This document shows positions 1 through 9,589 of a stretch of 64,000 nucleotides of DNA, piece after piece. The notes beneath the pieces were generated by a model. It did not search any database. It was not told where the DNA came from and worked only from the letters and a program-made list of their open reading frames with translations. A program made the position numbers and the translations under genes. Location of the stretch: contig NZ_CP022680.1 of the NCBI RefSeq assembly GCF_003595525.1, positions 1,973,501-2,037,500 on the forward strand, given 5' to 3'. This DNA comes from Streptococcus respiraculi (GTDB lineage: Bacteria > Bacillota > Bacilli > Lactobacillales > Streptococcaceae). Within the stretch, counting starts at the first letter, position 1. Each line of letters starts with the position of its first letter.

Positions 1-1254
1 AATATTTCCTGCGGTAGCCAGTTGATAGGCTTTTCTCGTTGCGTCTGCGACATCTTGGGCATCTATATACGACACTCCAGCCTTATCCGCTGCACGTTTC
101 ACACGAGGGGCAGACTCACCTAGAACAACCATGTGTTTTAAGCCTACTAAATCTGGTACTAACTCGTCAAATTCATTGCCACGGTCAAGTCCACCCGCAA
201 TCAAGATGACCTTGCTATTGTCGAAACCAGACAGGGCTTTTTGGGTTGCTAAAATATTGGTTGACTTGCTGTCATTGTAGAAAGTCACTCCCTCTAGCTG
301 ACCTGCGTGTTGCAGACGGTGCTTCACTCCGCCAAAGGTTGACAGGGCTTCTTGAATAGCTTGATTGTCCACTCCCATAATCTTTGCAACCGCAATTGTC
401 GCAAGCGCATTTTCAACATTGTGGCTACCTGGTACACCGATCTCGCTTGCCGCCATGATACGCTCCCCTTTAAAGTAGAGCTGGCCGTCTAAAAGATAGG
501 CTCCATCAACCGTTTCTTGTGTTGAAATAGGTATCACTTGGGCCTTGGTCTTACTAGCCAACGAAGCCGCAATTTCCTGATTCATATTGAGGATAACCAT
601 ATCATCTGCTGTCATCTCTTCTTGAATCCGCCACTTGGCTGCCACGTATTCTTCAAAAGAGCCATGGTAGTCGATATGAGTCGGCATCAGATTGGTAATG
701 ACTGCGATATGGGGACGAAAGGTTTCTGTTCCCATGAGTTGGAAAGAGGACAATTCCATAACGAGAACATCCTCTTTAGTCGCTTCTTGGGCAACAGATG
801 AGGCTGGAAAGCCAATGTTTCCACAGAGCTTAGCTGGTCGTTGCCCCTGATTGAGGACTTCAGCAATCATGGTTGTGGTCGTTGTTTTTCCATTTGAACC
901 AGTAATACCAATGATTGGTGCTTCTGAAATCAGATAAGCCAACTCCACCTCTGTCCAGACAGGAATGCCTTTTTGAAGTGCTTTTTCAACCATAGGATTA
1001 TCATATCGAATTCCTGGATTTTTCACCAAAAGAGCAAAGTCTTCATCTAATAATTCCAAGGGATGGCTACCGCATATCACACGGATTCCTGCTTCTAAGA
1101 GAGCTTGGGCTGTTGGATTTTCCTCAAAAGGTTTTCCGTCATTAACCGTGACAATAGCGCCCAAGCGATCGAGCAGACGCGCCGCTGCCTCACCTGACTT
1201 GGCAAGGCCTAGAACCAATACTTTTTTGTTTTCAAATTGTTTTACGTGCTTCAT
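1..1254 (-). CDS. murD: UDP-N-acetylmuramoylalanine--D-glutamate ligase, C-terminus cut by the window edge
   Basis: Cytoplasmic Mur ligase that adds D-glutamate to UDP-MurNAc-L-Ala in peptidoglycan precursor synthesis. The reading frame begins [11 protein letters not shown] and runs 418 codons to the window edge. Seen in the translation are the N-terminal Rossmann part ([10 protein letters not shown]), the ATP-binding loop GSNGKTTTT near the middle, and ELSSFQL followed by [10 protein letters not shown], all typical of MurD. Streptococcal MurD is about 450 residues, so roughly 30 C-terminal residues lie outside. The start is the ATG at 1252-1254; only a weak GGTATCAAG-like site precedes it, so the start is likely rather than certain. 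A hairpin at 1326-1358 separates it from the upstream typA pair. Confidence 0.96.
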   Translation of the reverse strand, partial: MKHVKQFENKKVLVLGLAKSGEAAARLLDRLGAIVTVNDGKPFEENPTAQALLEAGIRVICGSHPLELLDEDFALLVKNPGIRYDNPMVEKALQKGIPVWTEVELAYLISEAPIIGITGSNGKTTTTTMIAEVLNQGQRPAKLCGNIGFPASSVAQEATKEDVLVMELSSFQLMGTETFRPHIAVITNLMPTHIDYHGSFEEYVAAKWRIQEEMTADDMVILNMNQEIAASLASKTKAQVIPISTQETVDGAYLLDGQLYFKGERIMAASEIGVPGSHNVENALATIAVAKIMGVDNQAIQEALSTFGGVKHRLQHAGQLEGVTFYNDSKSTNILATQKALSGFDNSKVILIAGGLDRGNEFDELVPDLVGLKHMVVLGESAPRVKRAADKAGVSYIDAQDVADATRKAYQLATAGNI

Positions 1255-1325
1255 CTTGATACCATACTTTCTATACCTAGCCTATCTATTTTACCTTGAA
1301 TGCGCTCCTTTTTCAAGCGAAAGTA

Positions 1326-1358
1326 AAGAGGCTAGAGAAAATTTCCCTAGCCTCTTTG
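1326..1358 (-). terminator. Hairpin terminator after typA/DUF3165
   Basis: AAAGAGGCTAG (1326-1336) pairs perfectly with CTAGCCTCTTT (1348-1358) around an A/T-rich loop. It lies just downstream of the minus-strand DUF3165 gene. The trailing T tract is poor (CTTTACTTT), so termination strength is inferred. Confidence 0.6.
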
Positions 1359-1390
1359 TTCTCTTGTTTAAAGAACTTCATACACCTTGT

Positions 1391-1672
1391 CTACCGATAC
1401 CGATAGGGCCTTCTCTTTGGACCTACTGTTTTATCTGGCCTATCCAAGAAATAAATATCGCGCATGGCCCATAGCCCAACCACAACCATTCCGATAACGA
1501 GCCACATCTCTGGTGGAGATTGTAACACTTTCAAAAAGCCCAGTAGTAAAGCAATCAAGAGTCCAACCACAATAAAGACTGCCGCCACCACATTCATAGT
1601 GCCCTTGATATTGCTCGGTGCGGCGAAAATATAGAATAGTACCAACATAATGGCAACAATCAGATAAAACAT
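1391..1672 (-). CDS. DUF3165 family small membrane protein
   Basis: A 93-residue protein with no known function. It has three hydrophobic stretches (residues about 2-18, 26-48 and 55-70) and a basic tail (PKRRPYRYR), so it is probably a small integral membrane protein with a cytoplasmic C-terminus. I recognise it as the streptococcal DUF3165 family, which commonly sits downstream of typA, as here: only 4 bases separate the typA stop from its start. That spacing implies co-transcription with typA. No catalytic residues are visible. Confidence 0.8.
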   Translation of the reverse strand: MFYLIVAIMLVLFYIFAAPSNIKGTMNVVAAVFIVVGLLIALLLGFLKVLQSPPEMWLVIGMVVVGLWAMRDIYFLDRPDKTVGPKRRPYRYR

Positions 1673-1676
1673 AGGC

Positions 1677-3527
1677 TTAGCCCTCTTCGGCTGCTAATTT
1701 TTTCTTCTTAGCGGCTTTGTCACGTTCCGCTTTATTTAAAATTTGTTTGCGTAGACGGATAGATTCTGGTGTAACTTCCATGTACTCATCGTCATTCAAG
1801 AATTCAAGCGATTCTTCCAAAGTCAAGATGCGCGGTGTTTTAATCACGGCTGTTTGGTCCTTGGTTGCTGAACGCACGTTGGTCATAGCTTTGGCTGTCG
1901 TGATGTTCACTGTCAAGTCGTTTTCACGAGAATTTTCCCCGATAATCATTCCCTCATATACTTCTGTACCTGGGTTAACGAAAATCGTTCCACGTTCTTC
2001 AATCCGCATGATAGAGTAAGTGGTTGCTTTTCCTGCATCAATTGAAACCAAGGCGCCACGGTGACGACCACCAATTTCACCTGGAACGACTGGAAGGTAT
2101 TGGTCAAAGGTATGATTCATGATTCCATAACCACGAGTCATTGAAAGGAATTCGGTTGAATAGCCAATCAAACCACGAGCTGGTACAAGAAAGACCAAAC
2201 GTGTCTGACCATTTCCCGTTGCCTGCATATCAAGCATTTCACCCTTACGCTCAGAAAGACTTTGGATAACAGAGCCTTGATATTCTTCAGGAGTGTCAAT
2301 TTGTACGCGCTCAAATGGCTCCATTTTCACACCGTCTACTTCCTTGATGATAACTTCTGGACGTGATACTTGAAGCTCATAACCTTCACGACGCATAGTT
2401 TCAATCAAGATAGACAAGTGCAATTCACCACGGCCTGATACCGTCCATTTATCTGGTGAGTCTGTTGCATCAACCCGAAGCGATACGTCTGTTTGCAACT
2501 CTGCTAAAAGACGTTCTTCGACCTTACGAGAGGTGATCCATTTCCCTTCACGACCTGCAAATGGTGAGTTATTCACAAGGAAGGTCATTTGAAGGGTTGG
2601 CTCATCGATACGAAGCACTGGTAGCGGCTCAATGACATCTGTAGGTGTCACAGTTTCTCCAACGAAGATGTCTTCCATACCAGAAACAGCAATCAAGTCT
2701 CCTGCTTTTGCTTCTTGGATTTCCTTACGTTCAAGACCGAAGAAACCAAAGAGTTTTGTGACGCGGAAGTTTTTCGTTGTCCCGTCTAATTTTGAAAGGG
2801 TTACTTGGTCACCAACTTTCACTGTTCCACGGAATACACGCCCAATACCAATACGGCCGACGAAATCATTATAGTCCAAAAGCGACACTTGGAATTGCAA
2901 TGGCTCATCTGAGTTGTCCACTGGAGCTGGAATATGCTCGATAATGGTATCAAAAATTGGAGCCATGGTTTCTTCTTGATCTGCTGGATTATCAGAAAGA
3001 GACGATGTTCCATTGATAGCCGATGCGTAGACTACTGGGAATTCCAACTGGTCATCATCTGCACCCAACTCGATAAAGAGTTCTAAGACTTCGTCCACAA
3101 CTTCTGCTGGACGAGCTGACGGTTTGTCGATTTTGTTGACCACGACGATTGGGGTCAAGTTTTGCTCCAAGGCTTTTTTCAATACAAAACGCGTTTGTGG
3201 CATGGTTCCTTCATAGGCATCGACCACAAGGACAACCCCGTCAACCATTTTCATAATCCGCTCTACTTCTCCACCGAAGTCCGCATGTCCTGGTGTGTCC
3301 ATGATGTTGATCCGAGTTCCGTTATAGGCAACCGCTGTATTTTTTGCAAGGATGGTAATTCCACGCTCTTTTTCAATATCGTTTGAATCCATTGCGCGCT
3401 CATCTAACTGTGTACGCTCATCAAGCGTTTGAGATTGCTTGAGCAACTCATCCACCAAGGTCGTTTTCCCGTGGTCAACGTGAGCGATGATCGCGACATT
3501 ACGAATATCATTTCTTAAATTTGTCAT
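1677..3527 (-). CDS. typA: Ribosome-associated translational GTPase TypA/BipA
   Basis: A 616-residue translational GTPase of the EF-G/LepA superfamily that binds the 70S ribosome and supports growth under cold and other stresses. GTPase motifs are intact: G1 AHVDHGKTT near residue 15, G2 in RGITI, G3 DTPGHADF, G4 NKID. Beta-barrel domain II, EF-G-like domains III and V, and the BipA-specific C-terminal domain follow, and full length matches the family (about 610-615). The start has an AGAGG site 6 bases upstream, and an extended -10 lies about 30 bases upstream. It shares an operon with the DUF3165 gene. Confidence 0.98.
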   Translation of the reverse strand: MTNLRNDIRNVAIIAHVDHGKTTLVDELLKQSQTLDERTQLDERAMDSNDIEKERGITILAKNTAVAYNGTRINIMDTPGHADFGGEVERIMKMVDGVVLVVDAYEGTMPQTRFVLKKALEQNLTPIVVVNKIDKPSARPAEVVDEVLELFIELGADDDQLEFPVVYASAINGTSSLSDNPADQEETMAPIFDTIIEHIPAPVDNSDEPLQFQVSLLDYNDFVGRIGIGRVFRGTVKVGDQVTLSKLDGTTKNFRVTKLFGFFGLERKEIQEAKAGDLIAVSGMEDIFVGETVTPTDVIEPLPVLRIDEPTLQMTFLVNNSPFAGREGKWITSRKVEERLLAELQTDVSLRVDATDSPDKWTVSGRGELHLSILIETMRREGYELQVSRPEVIIKEVDGVKMEPFERVQIDTPEEYQGSVIQSLSERKGEMLDMQATGNGQTRLVFLVPARGLIGYSTEFLSMTRGYGIMNHTFDQYLPVVPGEIGGRHRGALVSIDAGKATTYSIMRIEERGTIFVNPGTEVYEGMIIGENSRENDLTVNITTAKAMTNVRSATKDQTAVIKTPRILTLEESLEFLNDDEYMEVTPESIRLRKQILNKAERDKAAKKKKLAAEEG

Positions 3528-3543
3528 ATCTGCCTCTACTTTG

Positions 3544-3566
3544 TTTAGTTTAACTAAAAAAGTATA
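3544..3566 (-). promoter_or_regulatory. typA extended -10 promoter with adjacent palindrome
   Basis: On the minus strand TGATATACT (hexamer at 3561-3566) forms an extended -10. Directly downstream is the 15-base inverted repeat TTTAGTTTAACTAAA (3544-3558), placed where a repressor would block initiation. The binding protein is unknown. Confidence 0.5.
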
Positions 3567-3696
3567 TCACAGATTTCCATAAAAAGCACTGATAAGCTGA
3601 TTGTAAATGTTTTCAGATAGGGATTTGAAAATAGTACATCCATTCCTGTCTTCTTTTGCAGTTTGGAAAACGCTTTTATTCAGTTTATTTTTATGC

Positions 3697-3702
3697 TATA
3701 CT
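3697..3702 (+). promoter_or_regulatory. Extended -10 of the secreted repeat-protein gene
   Basis: TGCTATACT gives an extended -10 (hexamer 3697-3702) about 35 bases before the ATG at 3738. No convincing -35 was found. The ribosome binding site AAGGA (3727-3731) has suitable spacing, so the expression signals of the frameshifted gene look intact. Confidence 0.5.
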
Positions 3703-3737
3703 AATCTCATAAATGAGAAAGAAAAAAGGAGAACCTG

Positions 3738-4422
3738 ATGAAAAAGAGACTGTCTTTATTTCTAGTCGCTGTCTGCAGTAGCCTTGCATTATTTGGTTTT
3801 ACTCATGTAAAAGCAGATACTCCTATCTATCGTCTTTATAACCGTACGAATGGGGGAGCTCCTCTATACGACATCTGAAAACGAAAAAGATGTTTTATTT
3901 AAACAACATGGTTGGGGATATGAAGGTATTGCTTGGAATGCTCCTGATTCTGGAACTCCTGTTTATCGCCTTTACAACGCTGGTTTACAAAATCATCTCT
4001 ATACTTCAGATGTCAATGAAGTACAGACCCTAATCCGTAAGCATGGTTGGACTGCTGATAATAATGGTCAGCCCGTCTTTTACTCTGGTGGTTCTGCGCC
4101 AATCTACCGGGTCTACAACTTTAAATTAAGAGGCCTACATCATTGGACAACCGACGCTAATGAGTACTCTATCCTCCCGAGACATGGCTGGCAACAAGAA
4201 GGGGTTAAGTTCTACGCCAATTCCTTAGGAGCACCACTCCAAACTCAATATGCTACACCAGCACCAACGCCAAAACGGCCAAGCGCAGGAACAGGCGCAA
4301 ACGCGTCTTACTATCCAAATTGTGCAGCAGTCAGAGCCGCTGGTAAAGCCCCTATTTATAAAGGTCAACCCGGTTACGGACCCCATCTAGATCGAGACGG
4401 AGACGGTGTTGCCTACGAGTAA
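3738..4422 (+). pseudogene. Secreted DUF5648-type repeat protein with excalibur domain, frameshifted in a G tract
   Basis: The ATG at 3738 follows a good AAGGA site and starts a signal peptide (MKKRLSLFLVAVCSSLALFG, cleavage near VKA-DT). The frame then reads PIYRLYNRTNGG and stops at 3877 after 46 codons. The frame shifted by one base (3850-4422) continues the same repeat (LLYTTSENEKDVLFKQHGW) to a normal end. Removing one G from GGGGG at 3852-3856 joins them as RTNGELLYTTSENE. The product would then be about 227 residues: signal peptide, about three tyrosine/tryptophan-rich DUF5648-like repeats (YRLYN...LYTSD...HGW), a proline-rich linker, and a C-terminal excalibur motif (DRDGDGVAYE) that binds calcium in relatives. 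It could be a true pseudogene, a phase-variable gene or a sequencing error. Confidence 0.8.
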
Positions 4423-4515
4423 AATCAGCAATAACTAAAAAGGGAGTAAAGCTCGATCGCCATTGTATAGAAATCGATTTTGTCAATTTTACTGGCTCAT
4501 TTCTAGGTTCGGTAC

Positions 4516-4539
4516 CAATAGTCACTCCCCTGACTATTG
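4516..4539. terminator. Palindromic hairpin downstream of the secreted repeat gene
   Basis: CAATAGTCA (4516-4524) and TGACTATTG (4531-4539) form a perfect 9-bp stem with a 6-base loop. It lies 94 bases after the stop of the frameshifted gene. No T tract follows, so terminator function is uncertain. Confidence 0.35.
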
Positions 4540-4645
4540 ATATAGTGAATTGAATAAAGGTTAGGACATCGTTAAGTCACTTTGATGAACGCTAGTTCTA
4601 GCTGCAATTCCTTACCTTGTCTATTTCTTTCTCAATCCACTATAT
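4540..4645. repeat. MITE-like element, full copy A (~106 bp)
   Basis: The ends are imperfect inverted repeats: ATATAGTGAATTGA at the left and TCAATCCACTATAT at the right. The interior contains TCGTTAAGTC and AGTTCTAGCT, which align with TCGTTAACTC and AGTTCTACCT in the reverse complement of the 104-bp element at 60996-61099. The left 37 bases also match, in reverse complement, 49232-49268. It has no coding capacity, as expected for a non-autonomous miniature element. Confidence 0.65.
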
Positions 4646-4730
4646 ATGTCATATGTCAAACTGTTAAAACTACAAAATATGGGGCCACGGACTTTTGTCT
4701 CAGCCTAATATACGTCAAACTATCAAAGAA

Positions 4731-4767
4731 ACGAGCCTAGGCACTTTTTGCCTAGGCTCGTTTTTTT
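4731..4767. terminator. Strong intrinsic terminator at the end of asnA, probably bidirectional
   Basis: ACGAGCCTAGGC (4731-4742) pairs perfectly over 12 bp with GCCTAGGCTCGT (4750-4761), followed on the plus strand by seven Ts. On the minus strand the hairpin follows asnA after 8 bases with a weaker T-rich tail. It can therefore stop asnA and any plus-strand transcript from the 3738 gene. Confidence 0.85.
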
Positions 4768-4775
4768 CACTTTTC

Positions 4776-5768
4776 TTACAAGATATTCTCAAAGGTATCA
4801 CGGACGTCTTGTGGCCAGACGCTGGATTGGACTTCGCCGATGTGCTTTTTGCGGAGCAGGAACATGGCAAGGCGTGATTGGCCAATTCCCCCACCGATTG
4901 AAAGCGGGAAGAGACCGTTTAGGAGGGCCTTATGCCATTCAAATTCCAGTCGATCTTCATCACCTGTAATAGCTACCTGACGTTTTAGGGCTTCTTCATC
5001 AACCCGAATCCCCATAGAGGACAATTCAAAGGCGGATTGCAACTGCTCATTCCAAACTAGAATGTCACCATTCAGTCCCTTAAAGCCATTTTCAGACGGC
5101 GTTGTCCAGTCATCGTAGTCCGGCGCTCTGCCGTCATGTGGTTTGCCGTCTGGTAACTCTCCACCAATTCCAATCAGGAAAACAGCTCCATACTCTTTTG
5201 CAATGGCGTTTTCTCGCTCTTTTGGTGTCAAATCTGGATAGTGCTCTGCCAATTCTTCCGAATGAATAAAGGTAATTTGCTTAGGCAGTACCGCTTCAAT
5301 ATCATAGCGAGCTTCAACAGCTAGTTCAGTTAATCGAATGGCCTTATAAATCAGCTCGACCGTCTCTTTCAAATAGGCGAGATTGCGTCTGCCGTCTGGA
5401 ATCACCTTTTCCCAGTCCCATTGGTCTACATAGACTGAGTGAATCGGGTCAAGCGAGTCTTCATCTGGACGAAGCGCCTTCATGTGGACAAACAAGCCCT
5501 CCCCTTCATTGAAGCCAAAACGAGCCAAGGTATGGCGTTTCCATTTGGCTAAGGAATGGACCACCTCATAGGTCGCATCGGGAATCAACTTGACATTGAC
5601 GGTCACCGCGTTTTCAACCCCTGAAAGATTGTCCTGCATCCCGTCTCCAACACGACTCAAAATCGGCCCTTGTACTTCTACAATTTCCAACTTGTCCTTT
5701 AAATATTGGGTAAAGGTATTTTTGACAAAGGAAATTTCTTCTTGCTGGTGGATAAAACTCTTCTTCAT
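4776..5768 (-). CDS. asnA: Aspartate--ammonia ligase (AsnA)
   Basis: ATP-dependent synthesis of L-asparagine from aspartate and free ammonia in the cytosol, forming an aspartyl-adenylate like class II tRNA synthetases. The 330-residue length and motifs fit AsnA throughout: the N-terminal [30 protein letters not shown], and the C-terminal class II-like [15 protein letters not shown] with the catalytic arginine. The start codon is preceded by GGAGG. It is a single-gene unit with its own promoter (5797-5824) and terminator (4731-4767). No T-box or other leader structure was seen. Confidence 0.97.
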   Translation of the reverse strand: MKKSFIHQQEEISFVKNTFTQYLKDKLEIVEVQGPILSRVGDGMQDNLSGVENAVTVNVKLIPDATYEVVHSLAKWKRHTLARFGFNEGEGLFVHMKALRPDEDSLDPIHSVYVDQWDWEKVIPDGRRNLAYLKETVELIYKAIRLTELAVEARYDIEAVLPKQITFIHSEELAEHYPDLTPKERENAIAKEYGAVFLIGIGGELPDGKPHDGRAPDYDDWTTPSENGFKGLNGDILVWNEQLQSAFELSSMGIRVDEEALKRQVAITGDEDRLEFEWHKALLNGLFPLSIGGGIGQSRLAMFLLRKKHIGEVQSSVWPQDVRDTFENIL

Positions 5769-5796
5769 ACTTTATAACCTCCAAAACTATACTCCT

Positions 5797-5824
5797 ATTA
5801 TAGCTTTTTTAAGGGATATGTAAA
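5797..5824 (-). promoter_or_regulatory. asnA promoter
   Basis: Minus-strand -35 TTTACA (5819-5824), 16-base spacer and consensus -10 TATAAT (5797-5802), about 30 bases upstream of the asnA start. Confidence 0.7.
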
Positions 5825-5867
5825 GCAAAATATTAAATTTTCTGATAATTTCATGTACCTACTAACA

Positions 5868-6911
5868 TTACTCTTTCAGCAAGTTTTCAAGAGCCTCACA
5901 ACACTCAGGCGTCGCAAGCCGTGGCCCCCGAACTGCTTTTACTCCTAGCTCCTTCATCCGTGACAAGGGAAAATCGTTGTCAGCAAGCTCGCGTAAGAGC
6001 TCTAGCTGCATATATTCCTTGTCTGCCTCAAGTATAAAGGACCTGGTCACACGACAAAGATAGCGAATCGCCTGAATCGGTGCAGTCATGTAAATACAGA
6101 TTATGTCTCCTGCCTTGATTTTAGGCTTCTGAGCCCAGAGAATCGTACCTTTACTACGCAACTCAGTATCAATATCATAAACTTTGGGGTTGGCAGGGAT
6201 AAGCCAGCAACAAGGACCAGATGAGACGTGCTTCATTTTCGGAGCGACCAAATCACGACTCTTACTGACGAGCTCAAACAAGACCTCATCTATCAAACTG
6301 CCGTCCAAGCTTATCGAAACCCAGGTTTTCTTAGACATGTGGTAGGCGGGATAAATACCCACTGTTGAAAGTAAATTCTTCATCTGCCCAGCTTCTACTT
6401 TGATATTGATGATTTCAACCACTCCCTCCTTGTTCGCAACCCCTAGAGCTGTCCACGGCACTTGGGTCACCAAGCCATACCATTTTTGATTGGCCGCATG
6501 CCGCAGAGTCGCAATCTCTGGCGCCTTGGTAAAGGGATAGTCAGGATCTTCTTGAAAGCTCTTTTCTATATAGCGGACCAGACGATTTCCTTGGGCAGAA
6601 TGAAAGGGTTCCGTTTCGGTACAATGCTGCACCACTTGATGCAGAATCTCCGCATAGCGTTCCCGTACCTCACCGACAAAAGAGCCAACCGCACGCTGGA
6701 TACGAAAGGCATGATATTCCTCATCCATGTCCAAATCCCAGACTTGACTAGTAGCCTTGTCTGGCAAGATTACCTGAATCCGTGCTTCAAAATGCCCCTC
6801 CATAAACAGCTGGTAAAAGGTTAAGTTTCCATTTTCTTCCTTAAAACCGTAGTCCAACAGGCGCTCTTTCTGCCAAATTCTATCCTTGAAAAAAGGTTCT
6901 TCAAACAACAT
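5868..6911 (-). CDS. MmcQ/YjbR-like protein with C-terminal EVE/PUA-like domain
   Basis: A protein of unknown function, 347 residues from the ATG at 6911, which has the strong site GGGGAGG 7 bases upstream. A GTG overlapping the tatA stop at 7001 would add 30 residues but lacks such a site. Residues about 1-215 resemble the MmcQ/YjbR (DUF419, CyaY-like) fold: one segment near EEYHAFRIQ and a second with KWYGLVTQVPW and WVSISLDG. The last ~110 residues (CCWLIPANPKVYD, then GDIICIYMTAPIQAIRYLCRV) look like an EVE/PUA-like domain, a fold that often reads modified nucleotides. It is the last gene of the efe-tat operon. A functional link to iron or Tat export is not evident. Confidence 0.65.
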   Translation of the reverse strand: MLFEEPFFKDRIWQKERLLDYGFKEENGNLTFYQLFMEGHFEARIQVILPDKATSQVWDLDMDEEYHAFRIQRAVGSFVGEVRERYAEILHQVVQHCTETEPFHSAQGNRLVRYIEKSFQEDPDYPFTKAPEIATLRHAANQKWYGLVTQVPWTALGVANKEGVVEIINIKVEAGQMKNLLSTVGIYPAYHMSKKTWVSISLDGSLIDEVLFELVSKSRDLVAPKMKHVSSGPCCWLIPANPKVYDIDTELRSKGTILWAQKPKIKAGDIICIYMTAPIQAIRYLCRVTRSFILEADKEYMQLELLRELADNDFPLSRMKELGVKAVRGPRLATPECCEALENLLKE

Positions 6912-7000
6912 CTTATCCTCCCCTCTTCTGTTTAAAAAAGAGTGTGGAGTCGCTTCAAAATCGACATTCCTCACTCTTTTAGGGTCTATGTAACGCTGCA

Positions 7001-7180
7001 CTAGTTAGCTGTATCATCTTTATCTGTCTGCTCTCCTTGATCCATGGCTTTTTTAAAGGATGAAATCATCTTGCCAATGGATTCTCCCAACTCAGGCAGG
7101 CGTTTTGGTCCAAAAATCAAGAGGGCACCAAGGACCAAGATAATCATTCCCGGTGCTCCAATATCACGTAAGATTCCCAT
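7001..7180 (-). CDS. tatA: Sec-independent translocase protein TatA
   Basis: The 59-residue pore-forming component of the twin-arginine translocase. It has a short N-terminal membrane helix (GMIILVLGALLIFG), the hinge FGPKRLPELG and an amphipathic helix (IGKMISSFKKAMDQ) with an acidic tail. The start chosen is the ATG at 7180, which has AAAAAAGGAG 6 bases upstream and lies 1 base after the tatC stop; a longer in-frame extension upstream is just tatC sequence. With tatC it forms a minimal Tat system without TatB, encoded with its only obvious substrate, the DyP peroxidase of the same operon. Confidence 0.95.
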   Translation of the reverse strand: MGILRDIGAPGMIILVLGALLIFGPKRLPELGESIGKMISSFKKAMDQGEQTDKDDTAN

Positions 7181-7181
7181 A

Positions 7182-7901
7182 TTAGGTTCTCCTTTTTTCT
7201 TTTCTATAATAGAGCCATTTACTGATAGCAACACTAACTTCATAAATGAGAAGAAGCGGCACTGTCATAGCTAAATCACTTGTAAAATCAGCTGGTGTAA
7301 TGACAACTGCAATTACCAACAAACTAAAGTAGGCATATCTTCTATATTGTATCAAAAATCGCGGACTAAGGATACCAATGGAGGTCAAAAAAGCCACTAA
7401 AACTGGAATTTCAAAGACGACTGCCATGGGTAGAGTCGTATGTAACAGGAAAGCCAGATAGTTCTGTGCAGTTAACTGGGTATCAAAGAGCCCCTCTCCA
7501 AAGGACAAGAGAACCTGTAAGAGAGCTGGACTGACCAGATAAAAACCAAATGCCAACCCCGCCACAAAACATAGAAAGACAGCTGGAATATACCAAAAAA
7601 CGCTCCTTGCCTCAGCTTTCTCAAGCGCTGGGACAACAAAGGACCAGACTTGATAGGTCATAAAAGGCAGGGTCAGGGTAAAGGCCACAAGGCTTGCCAG
7701 ATTGATATAAATCCATAAAATGTCATTAGGTCCTAGGACAATCAACTTCTGAGAAAATCCTTGGGTCAGAAATTGGTAGATACTGCTTGAAAAGTAAAGA
7801 CTAATCAAGAAACTGAGAAAGAAGAAGGAAAGGGTCCAGATAAAGCGACTCCGAAACTCAGTCAAATGCTCGACAATGGTTAATTCTTGCTTGGTCTTCA
7901 T
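7182..7901 (-). CDS. tatC: Sec-independent translocase protein TatC
   Basis: A six-helix membrane receptor that recognises twin-arginine signal peptides. The 239-residue product has the conserved cytoplasmic start (EHLTEFRSRF), the glutamate-containing FVAGLAFGFYLVSP region and long hydrophobic segments. I choose the ATG at 7901 because it overlaps the efeU stop in an ATGA arrangement and follows AGGAA; an ATG 21 bases upstream has no site. It is translationally coupled to efeU and to tatA, and with TatA would export the folded heme peroxidase encoded upstream. Confidence 0.95.
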   Translation of the reverse strand: MKTKQELTIVEHLTEFRSRFIWTLSFFFLSFLISLYFSSSIYQFLTQGFSQKLIVLGPNDILWIYINLASLVAFTLTLPFMTYQVWSFVVPALEKAEARSVFWYIPAVFLCFVAGLAFGFYLVSPALLQVLLSFGEGLFDTQLTAQNYLAFLLHTTLPMAVVFEIPVLVAFLTSIGILSPRFLIQYRRYAYFSLLVIAVVITPADFTSDLAMTVPLLLIYEVSVAISKWLYYRKEKRRT

Positions 7902-9589
7902 GATGTTTCCTGATTCTTCCATGTTAAATAGCCAATCAATGCGATGAGTAGAACTTGTGGTAGGAGAACTTCCTGACTTGGATAAAGGCCGATAAGATCC
8001 ACCGTTGGGACGCCTTTTATCACATGACTAGGCAAGATATTGGTCAACTGCAGAGCATGGATACTCACTCCAAGCATCTTAAAGGCTAGGGCATACAGCA
8101 GCCAAGTCAGATAGTAAAAGACCTTGTGCGGCTTGACAGTGCTGGTTGTTTTCAGCATAACAACGGCTAAAAGCAGCAAGATTAGAAAGGCTAGGGCAAT
8201 CCCTAAGAGAAATTCATTGAGACTGATTTTCGGCAAAATCCCCGCATAAAAAAGAATGGTTTCTGCACCCTCACGAAAGACCGCTAGAAAGCTGAGCGCA
8301 AACATGGAAATGAAGCTACCGCTTGCCGTCACGACCCGCATTTGTTCTTCCATGTAAGCATTCCATTTCTTGACCGAAGACTTGCTATGAAGCCAAATTC
8401 CAACGACAATCATCATGATAACTGCCACAATTCCAACTATCCCCTCAATCATTTCACGATTGGTCCCCGATGAAAGGGCAGGGAAAAATTGTTGCAAGGC
8501 AATGGCTAAAATCGTACTAGCTAAAAGTCCTACGACTGCTCCGCCATAGACCCAGACAAGCCCTTTTTTCTGCTTGCTAGCTTTTAAAGTGGACACTAGG
8601 GCCATGACAATAAGGAGGGCTTCAACCCCTTCGCGAAGCAAAATCAACATGGCGTCAACAGCATTATAGCTTGCAGTAGTATCAATGCTCGACAAATTTG
8701 CAATCAGCTGAGCCAATTTTTCTTGATAGGCTACTTCCTCCCCCCGCACCATGATAACGGGTGATTCACTCTCGACACGAGTATAAAGGCTAGGATTTCG
8801 CGTGCTGACATCTCCTTCAATTGTCGGCCAAATGGTGATAAATTCCTTCATCAAGGAAGCTCCTTTGGTCTTATCTCCTGTCTCAAAGGCTGTCTTTGCC
8901 TGCTCTAGCAAGTCAATTCCATCTTTCAAGGTCAGGTTGGTCGTAACTTGCGCCACTTCCTTTCCATCCTTAAATGCCTGAATCGCATCTTTTAAGTCAT
9001 CAAAGGAGGTTTGGATAGCGGCATAGTCAATTGGCTCGGTCTCAATGCTGCTGCGCAAGAAAGAAATAGCTGTTTCAATTTTCCCATAGTGACCCGTGCT
9101 GGTATCGCGGACAATACCTTCATTGACCGTCCACGTATTGTTGAGTTTTTTGTACCGCTCCTTGATTACTGCGATGTCCTTGCTATCAAGAGCCACCTGC
9201 AACTGCTCGTAGTAAGGTACGAGCTTATTCATCAACTTCTCTTTTTCGGCAGCAACATCAACTGGGTGTTGCTCGGCATCAAAATCCAAGAGAGCTTTTG
9301 AAACAGCAACTAAATTTTCTTCTGACGGTGTCTTTTCTAATTCCGAAAGACGTTTTATCACTAACTGACCCGCTTTAGAATCGTGGTTGTCGACCTGTGT
9401 GAAATCTGCCTGCAATTGAGTAATCAGCTGCTCCACTCTTTCCTTGTCCCCTTTGTTCAAGGCCGTGGTCGCATCTGTAATCATGATAAAGAGATGGCTA
9501 TAGGATTCTTTTGCAAATACTGGGCTGGTAAATACAGTAAGCACCAATACGGCAGCCAGCACGAGTTTATTCAAATAAGGCTTGACCAA
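7898..9589 (-). CDS. efeU: FTR1/EfeU-family iron permease with extracytoplasmic N-terminal domain
   Basis: A high-affinity iron permease of the OFeT family, 563 residues. A signal peptide (MVKPYLNKLVLAAVLVLTVF...VFA) is followed by about 270 residues of helical extracytoplasmic domain. A seven-helix permease core then carries the two iron-binding signatures REGVEALLIV and FREGAETILF, as in Ftr1 and EfeU. The E. coli permease lacks the large N-terminal domain; Gram-positive FepC/EfeU proteins have it. The gene overlaps the end of efeB by 23 bases and tatC by 4, so expression is tightly coupled. It is expected to import Fe delivered by EfeO and released or oxidised by the peroxidase. Confidence 0.93.
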   Translation of the reverse strand: MVKPYLNKLVLAAVLVLTVFTSPVFAKESYSHLFIMITDATTALNKGDKERVEQLITQLQADFTQVDNHDSKAGQLVIKRLSELEKTPSEENLVAVSKALLDFDAEQHPVDVAAEKEKLMNKLVPYYEQLQVALDSKDIAVIKERYKKLNNTWTVNEGIVRDTSTGHYGKIETAISFLRSSIETEPIDYAAIQTSFDDLKDAIQAFKDGKEVAQVTTNLTLKDGIDLLEQAKTAFETGDKTKGASLMKEFITIWPTIEGDVSTRNPSLYTRVESESPVIMVRGEEVAYQEKLAQLIANLSSIDTTASYNAVDAMLILLREGVEALLIVMALVSTLKASKQKKGLVWVYGGAVVGLLASTILAIALQQFFPALSSGTNREMIEGIVGIVAVIMMIVVGIWLHSKSSVKKWNAYMEEQMRVVTASGSFISMFALSFLAVFREGAETILFYAGILPKISLNEFLLGIALAFLILLLLAVVMLKTTSTVKPHKVFYYLTWLLYALAFKMLGVSIHALQLTNILPSHVIKGVPTVDLIGLYPSQEVLLPQVLLIALIGYLTWKNQETS

